DNA from: [Clostridium] polysaccharolyticum
GTDB taxonomy: Bacteria > Bacillota > Clostridia > Lachnospirales > Lachnospiraceae
NCBI RefSeq assembly: GCF_900111595.1
Contig: NZ_FOHN01000012.1
Coordinates: 1 to 64,000 of the forward strand
Direction: 5' to 3'
DNA length: 64,000 bases
In this document: piece by piece, positions 27,233-35,521 of the stretch
How positions within the stretch are numbered: position 1 is the first letter of the stretch
Layout: each line of letters begins with the position of its first letter
Program-made: the position numbers and the translations under genes
Notes under the pieces: model-generated
The model's input: the letters and a program-made list of their open reading frames with translations, nothing else
Databases searched by the model: none
What the model was told of the DNA's origin: nothing

Positions 27233-27517
27233 CTAACAGGCAGCGTAATTATCCAAAATATCACACAACGCACAGGCACTGCTGCTATGAGAACGTGCTA
27301 CAACCGTATTTTGGTTTTCCACTGCCATTAATGCACCATTTACCATCTTATGAGAAACTGTATTGGTAAATAAAATCAGCAAATCCGGACTTCCAACCTG
27401 AGTTCTTAATTTGCTAGGCATTTGGGTAAACACCTTAACCTTACAATGATATCGTTTACAAATCTCCTTATATTTCGCCGCCATTCTGTCATGGCCTCCT
27501 ACAATTACTACACTCAT
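27233..27517 (-). CDS. DUF2325 family protein
   Basis: A 94-residue protein with the DUF2325 pattern: M-S-V-V-I-V-G-G-H-D-R-M at the start, V-F-T-Q-M-P, P-D-L-L-I-L-F-T-N-T-V-S-H-K-M and H-S-S-S-A-C-A-L near the end. The fold is thought to be Rossmann-like; function is unknown. ATG 27517 with AAAGG 8 bases away is chosen over an upstream GTG at 27526. It is a single gene, followed by the hairpin-dense block. Confidence 0.85.
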   Translation of the reverse strand: MSVVIVGGHDRMAAKYKEICKRYHCKVKVFTQMPSKLRTQVGSPDLLILFTNTVSHKMVNGALMAVENQNTVVARSHSSSACALCDILDNYAAC

Positions 27518-27630
27518 TCTTTTCACCTTTCTCGAATTTAATTATGATAACGATTTTCAATATCATTTTATTCTTTTATTAAATCCCAGTCAAGAATGTA
27601 GATGAGAACATTTATCATTAACTGCTATAT

Positions 27631-28086
27631 TCAAAATTTTGAACGTAAAAGCTTAATACTGCTTTTCTGTAAACGCACAAATGAAATACCTATAATAATG
27701 CCAAGTGCAATAGCACCTGCTACCGTAATGGAATACCTTCCCTGTACAAGTAATTCATTCTGGTCTCCATTTAACCAGGCTGACATGGCACGGAATACAA
27801 TACCTCCTGGAACAAATGGAATAATAGACGGAATCAGAAATATGGTGGATGGTTTTTTCCGATTTACTGCCATATATTCCGAATACAAAGTGGTTGCTAC
27901 TGTGGCAATAAAATAACCGCCTACAATAGAGCCAAATCTGCTCTGGCAGATAAGATATAAAAAACATCCCAGAGCACTTCCAAAGCCACCGTAAAATACA
28001 TCCTTCCCTTTTACATTAAATATCACGCAAAACCCTACTGAAATAATAAAGCAATAAAAACACTCTAGAAGCCACTTTAAAAACAT
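27631..28086 (-). CDS. threonine/serine exporter, ThrE_2 (DUF3815) subunit
   Basis: A 151-residue membrane protein with about four or five helices, including the motif P-S-I-I-P-F-V-P-G-G-I-V-F-R-A-M typical of the ThrE C-terminal half. In Firmicutes ThrE is often split into this small subunit and a larger ThrE_1 subunit, which is the next gene upstream, 20 bases away. Together they would export threonine/serine or related small amino acids by proton antiport. ATG 28086 is chosen by AGGT spacing and similarity; the open frame to 28167 overlaps the partner gene. Confidence 0.82.
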   Translation of the reverse strand: MFLKWLLECFYCFIISVGFCVIFNVKGKDVFYGGFGSALGCFLYLICQSRFGSIVGGYFIATVATTLYSEYMAVNRKKPSTIFLIPSIIPFVPGGIVFRAMSAWLNGDQNELLVQGRYSITVAGAIALGIIIGISFVRLQKSSIKLLRSKF

Positions 28087-28105
28087 GATGCTACCTGCTC
28101 TTTCG

Positions 28106-28861
28106 TTAAATTTGCAGTCCAAATACAGACAACACAATAAACACACCTGCTGCCGTCCCTGCTCCACTGATAAATACTTCTGCCAGACGTGCCAGTCCCG
28201 ATATCAGCTCATTGGAAATCAAGTCACGCATGCAGTGTGTCAGTGCAACTCCTGGCACTAAATTCATAATAAGAGAAATCAGCATAATATCCAGCTGTTT
28301 TGGATAAAACGTAACATAAAACGTACTGAGCAGAATGGTAATTACGCCACTAGTAATCATGTTAGCAATAAAAATATTGGTCTGAATTTTTCTGGCAAAC
28401 CACTGAACAGGATACACCACTACTCCTGCCACTCCACATATGCAGGCTGTTATAAAGGTTCCGCCAAAATACAATCCAAAGAAAAAAGAAATCATAATAT
28501 ACATCACCGTAGAAACCCAAAATGGATATGGCCTAGTTCTTCTGATTTCATTTATTCTTTTCATAATAGTCTCATAATCCATACATTCTCTGCATATATT
28601 CCGCGACAAATCATTTAGTGCTACGACTTTATTAAAATCGGTTCCCCGATCCGTTACTCTTTTTGTCCTAGTGCATACTTTATCCCCATCCACAACAGAT
28701 ACAACGATGCTTGTCAGTATTGCAAAACAGTCTGCATCATAGTATCCATAGGCATTGGCAATAAAACGGACACATTGTTCCACACGATAAATTTCCGCTC
28801 CATTTTTCAGCATAAGATAGCTGATTTCCGTTGCAATGTTTACGACTTGTTCTTGTGTCAT
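28106..28861 (-). CDS. threonine/serine exporter, ThrE_1 (DUF1212) subunit
   Basis: A 251-residue protein: a soluble N-terminal part with the family motif L-M-L-K-N-G-A-E-I-Y-R-V-E and T-R-T-K-R-V-T-D-R-G-T-D, then five hydrophobic helices. M-N-L-V-P-G-V-A-L-T-H-C-M-R-D near residue 200 is the counterpart of the P-G-G/P-G-V motif in the partner subunit. It forms the split ThrE exporter with the gene 20 bases downstream. The substrate is not certain from sequence. Confidence 0.85.
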   Translation of the reverse strand: MTQEQVVNIATEISYLMLKNGAEIYRVEQCVRFIANAYGYYDADCFAILTSIVVSVVDGDKVCTRTKRVTDRGTDFNKVVALNDLSRNICRECMDYETIMKRINEIRRTRPYPFWVSTVMYIMISFFFGLYFGGTFITACICGVAGVVVYPVQWFARKIQTNIFIANMITSGVITILLSTFYVTFYPKQLDIMLISLIMNLVPGVALTHCMRDLISNELISGLARLAEVFISGAGTAAGVFIVLSVFGLQI

Positions 28862-28898
28862 GGGCAGCCCTCTTTTCTGTCATTGTCTATTTTAAACA

Positions 28899-29864
28899 TT
28901 ACTGTACGATTTTATCATGCTTTTGGCTATTTACAAGAAAAATTCCCCCACTTACCAAAAGCAGGCTCACTATATATTCCTTTTTAAAAATAGTTTCTTT
29001 TAATATCAATCCTGAAAGCAGTGTTCCTGCAATAGGAATCACAAAGTTATAAATGCAGATTTTACTAATATTATTGTAAGTTAATAACATAGCCCACAAA
29101 GTAAATGCAGCAGCTGACAGCATAGACAGATAGAGCAAAACCAGACTTCCTTCTAATGATACCTCCCAAAGCCTTCCACCCATCAGAAATCCTGCAGCTA
29201 TTAAAATGGCTCCACCCATTGCTAAATTGTACGCAGTTACTACCCATGACTCATCTCTCTGGGTAGCTTTTTTCGATATCACAGCTCCCATTGCAGATGT
29301 AAATCCACTAATTACAATAAACCCTTCTCCTGTAAAAGAAAACTTTGCACTTCCCTGTCCTAATGTACAGAATAACACTCCACCAAACCCAATCATACAT
29401 CCTATGGCTTTTTTCAAAGTAATTTTATCATTCGCATAGATAAAATGTGAAAGGATGACCGAAAGGAACACACTGGAAGAATTTACAATAGAACCATTGG
29501 TGCCAGTAGTGTTGGATAATCCAATGTAGAAAAAAATGTATTGAACCGTTGTTTGTACAATCCCAAGTTCCACTACATTTTTTAAGTTATCCTTGTGAAG
29601 TTTTGGAACTCTTCTATTCAATGCCAGATACCCCACAAGCAATAGTATCCCCGCAAGAAAAAATCTCGTTCCAGCAAAAAGCAGCTTGTCACTTACGGCA
29701 TCTGTAATATGAAAGAGTGCATATCCTCTCTTTACAAATGGAAATGCACTCCCCCATAAAATATTGCAAAATACCGCAATCAGCACAACCATGACTGGAT
29801 TGGTAAATATTTTTTTCCCTTTCACCTTCATTTCCCCTTTTTTCATTTTTATTGCTACTATCAT
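28899..29864 (-). CDS. EamA/DMT-superfamily permease
   Basis: A 321-residue transporter with ten helices in two EamA repeats: N-I-L-W-G-S-A-F-P-F-V-K in the first helix and a G-G-V-L-F-C-T-L-G end of repeat one are typical of drug/metabolite transporters. The substrate is unknown; amino acid or metabolite efflux is common in the family and would fit the neighbouring ThrE pair. The ATG at 29864 has TGAGG 8 bases upstream; ATGs at 29846 and 29831 are alternatives. Confidence 0.8.
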   Translation of the reverse strand: MIVAIKMKKGEMKVKGKKIFTNPVMVVLIAVFCNILWGSAFPFVKRGYALFHITDAVSDKLLFAGTRFFLAGILLLVGYLALNRRVPKLHKDNLKNVVELGIVQTTVQYIFFYIGLSNTTGTNGSIVNSSSVFLSVILSHFIYANDKITLKKAIGCMIGFGGVLFCTLGQGSAKFSFTGEGFIVISGFTSAMGAVISKKATQRDESWVVTAYNLAMGGAILIAAGFLMGGRLWEVSLEGSLVLLYLSMLSAAAFTLWAMLLTYNNISKICIYNFVIPIAGTLLSGLILKETIFKKEYIVSLLLVSGGIFLVNSQKHDKIVQ

Positions 29865-29924
29865 ACTCTAATCCTCACACCTTTTGCAATACCATTCTTT
29901 TATTTTTCTCTTTACACAATGGAA

Positions 29925-29950
29925 GCACCCAGACAAAACCGCCTGGGTGC
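29925..29950 (-). terminator. hairpin after the cellulase gene
   Basis: GCACCCAG at 29925-29932 pairs with CTGGGTGC at 29943-29950 across 10 bases, just beyond the GH5 stop codon. The following T tract is weak. Confidence 0.6.
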
Positions 29951-29980
29951 TGATAAAGGATTATTTATTTATTGGAATTT

Positions 29981-31834
29981 TTATTTGAAAACTTCTCCTA
30001 CACAAGTTCCGTTCTTACCAAGTTTTGTATCCTGGCTTAAACCTACGAACTTACCGCCTTCTTGCCATAGTGCTTCTTTTACGAATTCGTATTTGTCTTC
30101 ATCCCATGTGATAAAGTCATATCCTACTAATCCGCCTGTATCACCAGAGTTCGCATTGTAGCACCAGAATGTGTGGTTTAATTTATTTTTGATGATTAAT
30201 TCTCTTAATAATGTCATCCATTTTAAGTTAGGCTGTGACATATAACCACCCCACTCACCAATTAAGATTGGTGCAATGTTGTCATCGTGGATGTACATCC
30301 AGTTGTCACCCCAGCAGTCATCATATAAAGACTGCAATGTATAATCACCCTTGAACCAGTCTTGTTCAAATACTCCTGGGCCATAGTCATGTGGAGAATA
30401 TACTAATTTATTCTGGAACTTTCCTAAATCAACAGGGAAGTCTTTAACACCTCTTAAGTTACCACCCCACCATGTTCCGTAGTATTCTTTTGCGTTTGTT
30501 GAATGGTAATCAGAATTATTTTCAAGGTCTTTTGGATAAATTTCAATACCTTCTACCATAATTAAAGCATTAGGATTTTTGGATAATACAGCAGCTGCTG
30601 CTTTTTCTGCAATGTATTTCCAGTTGTTAGGATCTTTTGTACCATTCCAGATCGCTCTTTTTGTTTCTTGGGCTTTTCCATGAGGTTCATTTTCTAAGTC
30701 GTAAGCAATGATTGTATCATCATCTTTATATCTGTCAGCTAACCATGAAAGGGATTCAAGATAATCTGCTTCAGAAATCTTCTCTGTATACCATAATGGT
30801 GCATAGTGTCCAGAAGCATCTGTTTCTGCACTATGGATATCCATCATAATCTTGATGCCTAACTGATCACATTTTTTGATTACATAATCAAAGATTTCTA
30901 AGCTGTTCATTCCAGCTAAGTAATTGTTAACGAAATCATTGTAACAAGGTTTTGGATAGATTCCATCTTCCCAGTTTAAACATAATTCACTAGAGATAGG
31001 GATTCTTAAAAGGTTAAATCCTCTGTCTGCAATACCTTCTAATGCTTTATTTAAGTCACAAGCCCAGATACCGTCGAAACAGTTTGTACCTGTGTTGTAG
31101 CCAAACCAGTTACATCCTGTCAGCCATACCTGATTGCCATTTTTATCAATAACTCTGTTACCATCTGTGAATAACCAGTCACCGCTTCCAGAAGGCTTTG
31201 CACTTGGTTTCTGACTTGGTGCGGCACTTGGTTTCTGACTTGGTACTGCACTTGGTTTCTGACTTGGTACTGCACTTGGTTTCTGACTTGGTACAGTTGA
31301 AACAGCTGGTTCTTTGCTTACTGCTGCTGATGGCACTGGAGTTGGTTCTTCACTTACAGCAGGAACTTCTGGTTCACCTGTAACTTCTTTGCCATTTAAT
31401 TTATAGCTGACAATTGCTGCACAATCCTCTTTAAAAGTACCTGGATTTTTCACAATAAAACCAAATGTAGTTGAAGATGATTTCTGAATTGTCGCATTTG
31501 AGTCAGATGGTTCTACTGTCAAAAGACCAGCGTCATCAACGGAATATTCTCCGCACCATCCCTGATTAACTTGTGCTCCTGCACTAAACTGGAAACTTAC
31601 TTTCCAATCTGTAATTACTCCAGCATTGCCACTGGATAATGTACAGCTAATCTGCTGATAAGAAGCAGTTCCATCATTCCATCCATTTCCTGCTTCAAAA
31701 GCTAAAGTAAGGTTTGAGTCTGTAACCGTTACGGCATCTGCTTTTGGAGTGCCTACATTAAACCCAAAACCTGTTAAGATAAATACAAAGCTCATAATAA
31801 ACGCAAAAGTACGTTTTTTTGTTTTGCTTAGCAT
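29981..31834 (-). CDS. secreted CBM2-linker-GH5 endo-beta-glucanase (cellulase)
   Basis: A 617-residue extracellular enzyme. Residues 1-34 are a signal peptide (cleavage near K-A-D-A-V). Residues about 35-150 look like a family 2 cellulose-binding module (L-T-L-A-F-E-A-G-N-G-W-N, I-T-D-W-K-V-S-F-Q-F, surface W residues). A Pro/Ser/Glu/Gln linker (155-217) contains four 8-residue copies around V-P-S-Q-K-P-S-A. Residues 218-617 are the GH5 barrel: R-I-P-I-S on strand 3, acid/base E383 in D-L-E-N-E-P-H and nucleophile E527 in I-L-I-G-E-W-G-G. It should cut internal beta-1,4-glucan bonds. No dockerin or sorting signal is seen, so it is free or bound through the CBM. Monocistronic. Confidence 0.92.
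   Translation of the reverse strand: MLSKTKKRTFAFIMSFVFILTGFGFNVGTPKADAVTVTDSNLTLAFEAGNGWNDGTASYQQISCTLSSGNAGVITDWKVSFQFSAGAQVNQGWCGEYSVDDAGLLTVEPSDSNATIQKSSSTTFGFIVKNPGTFKEDCAAIVSYKLNGKEVTGEPEVPAVSEEPTPVPSAAVSKEPAVSTVPSQKPSAVPSQKPSAVPSQKPSAAPSQKPSAKPSGSGDWLFTDGNRVIDKNGNQVWLTGCNWFGYNTGTNCFDGIWACDLNKALEGIADRGFNLLRIPISSELCLNWEDGIYPKPCYNDFVNNYLAGMNSLEIFDYVIKKCDQLGIKIMMDIHSAETDASGHYAPLWYTEKISEADYLESLSWLADRYKDDDTIIAYDLENEPHGKAQETKRAIWNGTKDPNNWKYIAEKAAAAVLSKNPNALIMVEGIEIYPKDLENNSDYHSTNAKEYYGTWWGGNLRGVKDFPVDLGKFQNKLVYSPHDYGPGVFEQDWFKGDYTLQSLYDDCWGDNWMYIHDDNIAPILIGEWGGYMSQPNLKWMTLLRELIIKNKLNHTFWCYNANSGDTGGLVGYDFITWDEDKYEFVKEALWQEGGKFVGLSQDTKLGKNGTCVGEVFK
31199..31297 (-). repeat. 24-base tandem repeat encoding the cellulase linker
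   Basis: Four near-identical 24-base units encode V/A-P-S-Q-K-P-S-A. Only one or two bases differ between units, indicating recent slippage or unequal recombination within the linker; in-frame length change would alter only linker length. Confidence 0.85.
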
Positions 31835-31980
31835 CTAATCCCTCCCAATCGTTTTATTTGTGTATAATTTACCATATTCCCTTATAACAATCCACAAAAC
31901 AGGACAACATGTATAATTTTCAAACATAAAGTGACGAAAATTTAGTATATCTTAAAAGATACAAATTTCCTATTACTGAT
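31835..31980 (-). other. upstream region of the cellulase gene
   Basis: About 146 AT-rich bases between the cellulase start and the next terminator. A GGGAGGG ribosome binding site precedes the ATG. I do not see a promoter pair or catabolite-control (cre) site that I would stand behind. Confidence 0.35.
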
Positions 31981-32024
31981 CCAAAAAACCTAGGTCCCCC
32001 CCTTCAATTGACCTAGGTTTTTAT
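31981..32024 (-). terminator. terminator of the prenyltransferase-like gene
   Basis: AAAAACCTAGGTC pairs with GACCTAGGTTTTT around a loop containing seven G (minus strand), with T tracts on both sides, so it can act in both directions. Confidence 0.85.
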
Positions 32025-32077
32025 ATATAACATATATACGCAAGGTACATATATTACCGCCGTATTCAGTTATACGA

Positions 32078-33286
32078 TTATTCCTCTTCCCTAATAGGCT
32101 GATTGAAAGGTCCAGTCAGACAATCTACCATTGTACCTGAATAATCGCCCTTTAAATGAAGATATTGTCCATTTTTGGTAAATGTAATTGCATACATATA
32201 TTTTTTCTTTTCCGAGCGGAACTCCAGATTCCTTCCAAAGTTTTCTATAAACTTATTCAGATTCTTTGGCACTTCCTCAAAAACATTTACACAAACCTGA
32301 ACCGTTATAGAATCTGGCTGACTCTTAATATATGAAAACTCTGCCGTAATAGAATTCAAATTCAGGCATAGCTCTAAAATTGTATCAGATGGAACCTTAT
32401 AGTCAAATTTTTTAAGAAGATTTCCAAACCACTGTGTTGTAACTTTTGGTAACTGGTTTGCCATGCAATAAGCGAACATGGTTCCTTTTAAGTAATTCAC
32501 TCCGAAAATGCTTCCATACCGAATTCCACTCTCTTCCAGTATTCCTATATTTCTTCTAAAGCTGTCTGGTACATTTTTAAGAGCAGATATATACTGAAGC
32601 TTTTGTGGCAAATGGGATGCACTTAAAATACCTATAGTCTGCATTCCTACAGCTGCATCAAATTCAACCATATACCCTAACACTGGTATAGACTCCATTA
32701 CTTCCATAACCAGTTTATCTGCCGGCATTCCGTTATTTGGCAACAAGTGATTCTCTACCGCAATTTTATAAGGATTAAGCTGATTGAAAATATCTGAAAA
32801 ATGAACCGTTAGTCCTCTATGTTCCGGTTTTCTTGTGGTAGTACCCAATACAATATTCGTCCGAATACTGCTCAGGCTAGTTTTATATGTAGTTAAAATA
32901 CTGTCTATTGCTTTTTCATCATATGTAACACCTGCTAGTTCTACTGCCTTAAGGATTGCTTTTTTGGTAGCCGGTATATCATTTTCAGGAACACTTTCCT
33001 CTTTCTTTCTGTTTGTATTAATTCCCAGATCTCTAAGCAGCTTTATCATATCTCCCCGGAAATAAACAGGGATGGTATCAAGAAATGCATTAAGCAAATC
33101 CTGCTCTTCTACCTCTGTTCCGTTTCTCTCCCTTGTCTTGTCCTCTATCTCACGAACCAGACTCCCACTAGCAATATTACGGAATTGGGATGGTGTTGCC
33201 CTCATAGTCTGTTCAAAATAAAGCTTCATCTTTTCTGGCCAATAGATATCTTTAATGATTCTCATTGAATTATTATTTGTCCCCAA
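32078..33286 (-). CDS. two-domain protein: PCP_red-like N-terminus and ABBA (NphB/Orf2-type) prenyltransferase-like C-terminus
   Basis: A 402-residue soluble protein. Residues 15-90 are a small helical region (Y-W-P-E-K-M, then I-P-V-Y-F-R-G-D-M near 72) loosely like the PCP_red domain. Residues 105-390 align by eye over their whole length with Streptomyces NphB: A-V-E-L-A-G-V-T-Y near 115, L-T-V-H-F-S at 159, N-P-Y-K-I-A-V-E-N-H-L-L-P at 171, the G-x-P-x-D-x-L motif at 186, and Y-G-S-I-F-G-V-N-Y-L-K near 257. NphB-type enzymes add prenyl groups to aromatic substrates within a PT barrel. Here the NphB Mg-binding Asp appears replaced by His162 and one diphosphate-binding Lys is absent, so activity may be Mg-independent or changed. 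Monocistronic, with its own terminator. The start is a TTG at 33286 (AAGGAG 12 bases away) or ATG at 33265. The C-terminal assignment is fairly sure; the substrate is unknown. Confidence 0.65.
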   Translation of the reverse strand: MGTNNNSMRIIKDIYWPEKMKLYFEQTMRATPSQFRNIASGSLVREIEDKTRERNGTEVEEQDLLNAFLDTIPVYFRGDMIKLLRDLGINTNRKKEESVPENDIPATKKAILKAVELAGVTYDEKAIDSILTTYKTSLSSIRTNIVLGTTTRKPEHRGLTVHFSDIFNQLNPYKIAVENHLLPNNGMPADKLVMEVMESIPVLGYMVEFDAAVGMQTIGILSASHLPQKLQYISALKNVPDSFRRNIGILEESGIRYGSIFGVNYLKGTMFAYCMANQLPKVTTQWFGNLLKKFDYKVPSDTILELCLNLNSITAEFSYIKSQPDSITVQVCVNVFEEVPKNLNKFIENFGRNLEFRSEKKKYMYAITFTKNGQYLHLKGDYSGTMVDCLTGPFNQPIREEE

Positions 33287-33661
33287 CGTATATTACATCT
33301 CCTTCACTTCTCAAATAAACGATGTATTCTCCATGTTGTCAAGGTCTTATCAGCATTACATCATAATGCCACTTATTATTTTTCATTTCCCTTTACTTTC
33401 AGTTCAATTCTTATGTAAATACTGTACATATTAGGCTGACAAGAAGTTGAGTTAATACAGTAATTCAATGTCAATAAGGTTTTCATAATGAGATTTTCTA
33501 CATGAGTAAAAAATCCTGTTTCAGTGTATAATTAATAAGCAACGGATCTCAATTGATTTAAAACATCAATTGAGATAAGTCTATCATATATTAGAAAAAT
33601 ATGCAAATGTATTTATCATTTTTCCTATACATCTTTACTAAATTTTGTTGTACACTTTTTT
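33287..33661. promoter_or_regulatory. divergent intergenic region with a perfect 12-base inverted repeat
   Basis: No gene is seen. ATCTCAATTGAT at 33546-33557 and its exact complement at 33565-33576 form a hairpin or operator with a 7-base spacer. A plus-strand TATAAT-like box (about 33526-33531) lies 15 bases upstream, so the palindrome could be an operator or the 5' end of a plus-strand transcript. No coding frame follows for 300 bases. Confidence 0.4.
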
Positions 33662-33786
33662 TTAATGCGTTACATATCCTAATGTAGCTGCTGCCACCAT
33701 TCCTGCAAAAAATGTAAGTATCTTAGAATTTTGAACTGGTAATGTCGCTACCAATATGGTTAATGGATCAAACCCATAAACGAGAA
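33662..33786 (-). pseudogene. C-terminal fragment of a small membrane protein
   Basis: About 41 codons in an open frame on the minus strand, K-K-P-F-L-L-V-Y-G-F-D-P-L-T-I-L-V-A-T-L then Q-N-S-K-I-L-T-F-F-A-G-M-V-A-A-A-T-L-G-Y-V, with protein-like hydrophobic character and a proper stop, but no start codon or ribosome binding site; the frame is closed by a stop just upstream. Probably the remnant of a deleted gene. I do not recognise the family. Confidence 0.3.
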
Positions 33787-33872
33787 GAAAAGGCTTTTTA
33801 AAAATCCCCTGTTATCTAAGAAACAGTAACCTTTCTGCTGCCTAGGAATATACTGGAAACGAGGTGACGAAA

Positions 33873-34355
33873 ATGCCAAATCTGCTTCCTTATAACAGAA
33901 ATGCCGGTGTTGCATATGCCAGAAAATGGGCACTTGGCCGAAATCCTGCTTATTACAGCTTTGATAAGCTAGGGGGGGACTGCACCAATTTTATCTCTCA
34001 ATGTCTCTATGCTGGTGCAAAGCATATGAACTACACTCCTACTTTTGGATGGTATTACAATTCACTAAATAGCCGTAGCCCATCATGGACTGGGGCCATT
34101 TTCTTAAATCGTTTTCTGCTAACCAATAAGTCCTCAGGTCCTCAAGGTAAAATCACAACACAATCAGACATGGAACCTGGTGACATTATTCAGCTGCAAA
34201 ATGAAACTGGCCGAATATACCACAGTCTTTATGTACTTACAGCAAATAAAGAAATCCTAGTAGCTGCCCATGACGACAATGCCCTTTACCGTCCACTAAG
34301 TACCTATCAATATACCAATGCTATTTATATAAAAATTACAGGTGTAGGCAATTAA
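33873..34355 (+). CDS. amidase_6 domain protein
   Basis: A 160-residue protein matching the putative amidase domain (Amidase_6): Y-N-R-N-A-G-V-A-Y-A-R-K-W at the start, G-G-D-C-T-N-F-I-S-Q-C with candidate nucleophile C37, W-Y-Y-N-S, P-G-D-I-I-Q-L and Y-H-S-L-Y-V with the candidate His. The fold is NlpC/P60-like and is usually found attached to secreted or spore proteins; here there is no signal peptide. ATG 33873 with GAGGTG is preferred to GTG 33864. It runs opposite to its neighbours and ends in a strong terminator. Confidence 0.8.
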   Translation: MPNLLPYNRNAGVAYARKWALGRNPAYYSFDKLGGDCTNFISQCLYAGAKHMNYTPTFGWYYNSLNSRSPSWTGAIFLNRFLLTNKSSGPQGKITTQSDMEPGDIIQLQNETGRIYHSLYVLTANKEILVAAHDDNALYRPLSTYQYTNAIYIKITGVGN

Positions 34356-34399
34356 TTTACACTGTAAATTATCCATTATGAACTATCCTGAAGAGTTTT

Positions 34400-34428
34400 G
34401 GGGGATTTACCATTCCAGTAAATCCCCC
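34400..34428 (+). terminator. terminator-like hairpin after the amidase_6 gene
   Basis: GGGGGATTTAC at 34400-34410 pairs perfectly with GTAAATCCCCC at 34418-34428 across 7 bases. The T tract is poor, but the stem is strong and well placed. Confidence 0.65.
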
Positions 34429-34516
34429 TGATTCCTATTTTGTGTACTGTATTGTATTTAACACACGTCCTTAGCATTTTCTTATTCTGCCGCATTTCCT
34501 GCTATATTAAGCAAAG

Positions 34517-34540
34517 CCTCTTAGAGAAAAATCTAAGAGG
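34517..34540 (-). terminator. terminator-like hairpin after the GTPase-DUF1980 gene
   Basis: CCTCTTAGA and TCTAAGAGG with a 6-base loop, 10 bases after the stop codon of the minus-strand gene. The stem is also followed by TTTT on the plus strand, so it may serve both directions. Confidence 0.65.
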
Positions 34541-34549
34541 TTTTCTATA

Positions 34550-35500
34550 TTAGAAATAAATTAATTCTTCTTTTGGCTTTGTTGATCTTTCAATGGATAC
34601 TGGATAAAGCACTGGTCCTTTTCTCATATAATCCTTACAGAATTCATGACGGATTTTTGCTGTTACAGTAACCCATTCACGGTTTTCGAGGGAATCCACC
34701 AATTCATAAAATTCTTTTCCACCTTTACAGATAAATCCGAAGAAGGAAATATCATCTGCACAGCATGTCATTGCAAAACGTCCTGGAACAAAAGTACCCC
34801 TTGCAAACTTCTTGCCTTTATATACAAGTCCTTTAAAACGAACCGTCTTACCATCATATTTTTTAGATTCTTCCATTGCATCAATATACCATACACCGAA
34901 ATCAATGTCTTCGATTTCAATAATATCTGAATCTAAGTCAAATGGAAGTTCTTCTTCTACTTCCAATGGTTTTCCACTCTTTGTTTCAAAATAAACACCT
35001 GCACGCCGATTCACTGCTTTGATACTTCTAAGGTAGGAAGCCCCTGGTGTATCATCTTCGCAGCGATTGAAAATTATCATATCTGCGTTCGTGAATTCTT
35101 CCATTACAAGGGAACGCATATTATTTAAGTATAGAGAAAATGTCTCTGCGTTTATAATGCTGATAACCTGAACAATTGCCCAGTCTTTTGGCAGCTGCAT
35201 ATTCATAAGATCCTCTAACTTCCACATTCCATTATACTCAATCAAAACTCTGTCAGGATGATATTGTTTCTGGAAAGCTTCCAGTTTTTCTGGCGTAAGT
35301 TCCTCCTGATCCTCAATCATCTCAATTGAAGTATTTACTTTTTTAAGAAAGCTTTCTTCATACTCTTCTTCCCCTTCTTCACAAGCAATTAGAAGAGATT
35401 TTTCTGTACTTGTAAAATCTTCGCTCTCTAATGTTTCTCTAAGAAAACTCGTCTTGCCACTTTCTAAGAAGCCGACGATGACATAAACTGGTATCTCCAT
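34550..35500 (-). CDS. G3E-type GTPase fused to a DUF1980/TIGR03943-like domain
   Basis: A 316-residue protein. Residues 1-190 are a CobW/G3E GTPase-like domain with Walker A G-F-L-E-S-G-K-T-S and R-V-L-I-E-Y-N-G-M in place of the usual I-E-x-S-G; the C-x-C-C metal motif of CobW is missing. Residues 200-316 have the pattern of the C-terminal domain of YcgQ-like proteins (Y-D-G-K-T-V-R-F-K-G, F-V-P-G-R-F-A-M-T-C-C-A-D-D). YcgQ partners with permease YcgR and is zinc-regulated in Bacillus, so a role in zinc or other metal allocation is plausible. It lies 21 bases after the His-rich CobW gene and is probably cotranscribed. Confidence 0.75.
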   Translation of the reverse strand: MEIPVYVIVGFLESGKTSFLRETLESEDFTSTEKSLLIACEEGEEEYEESFLKKVNTSIEMIEDQEELTPEKLEAFQKQYHPDRVLIEYNGMWKLEDLMNMQLPKDWAIVQVISIINAETFSLYLNNMRSLVMEEFTNADMIIFNRCEDDTPGASYLRSIKAVNRRAGVYFETKSGKPLEVEEELPFDLDSDIIEIEDIDFGVWYIDAMEESKKYDGKTVRFKGLVYKGKKFARGTFVPGRFAMTCCADDISFFGFICKGGKEFYELVDSLENREWVTVTAKIRHEFCKDYMRKGPVLYPVSIERSTKPKEELIYF

Positions 35501-35521
35501 TGTACTTTCCTCTCAATCTGC

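Noticed and set aside
26954-27369. Plus-strand open frames over the hairpin block
   Set aside because: Cys/Ser/Phe-rich translations with no start signal; the frames result from the repeat structure.
31198-31383. Plus-strand open frame of repeated Leu/Val/His blocks
   Set aside because: It is the antisense shadow of the 24-base repeats in the cellulase linker.
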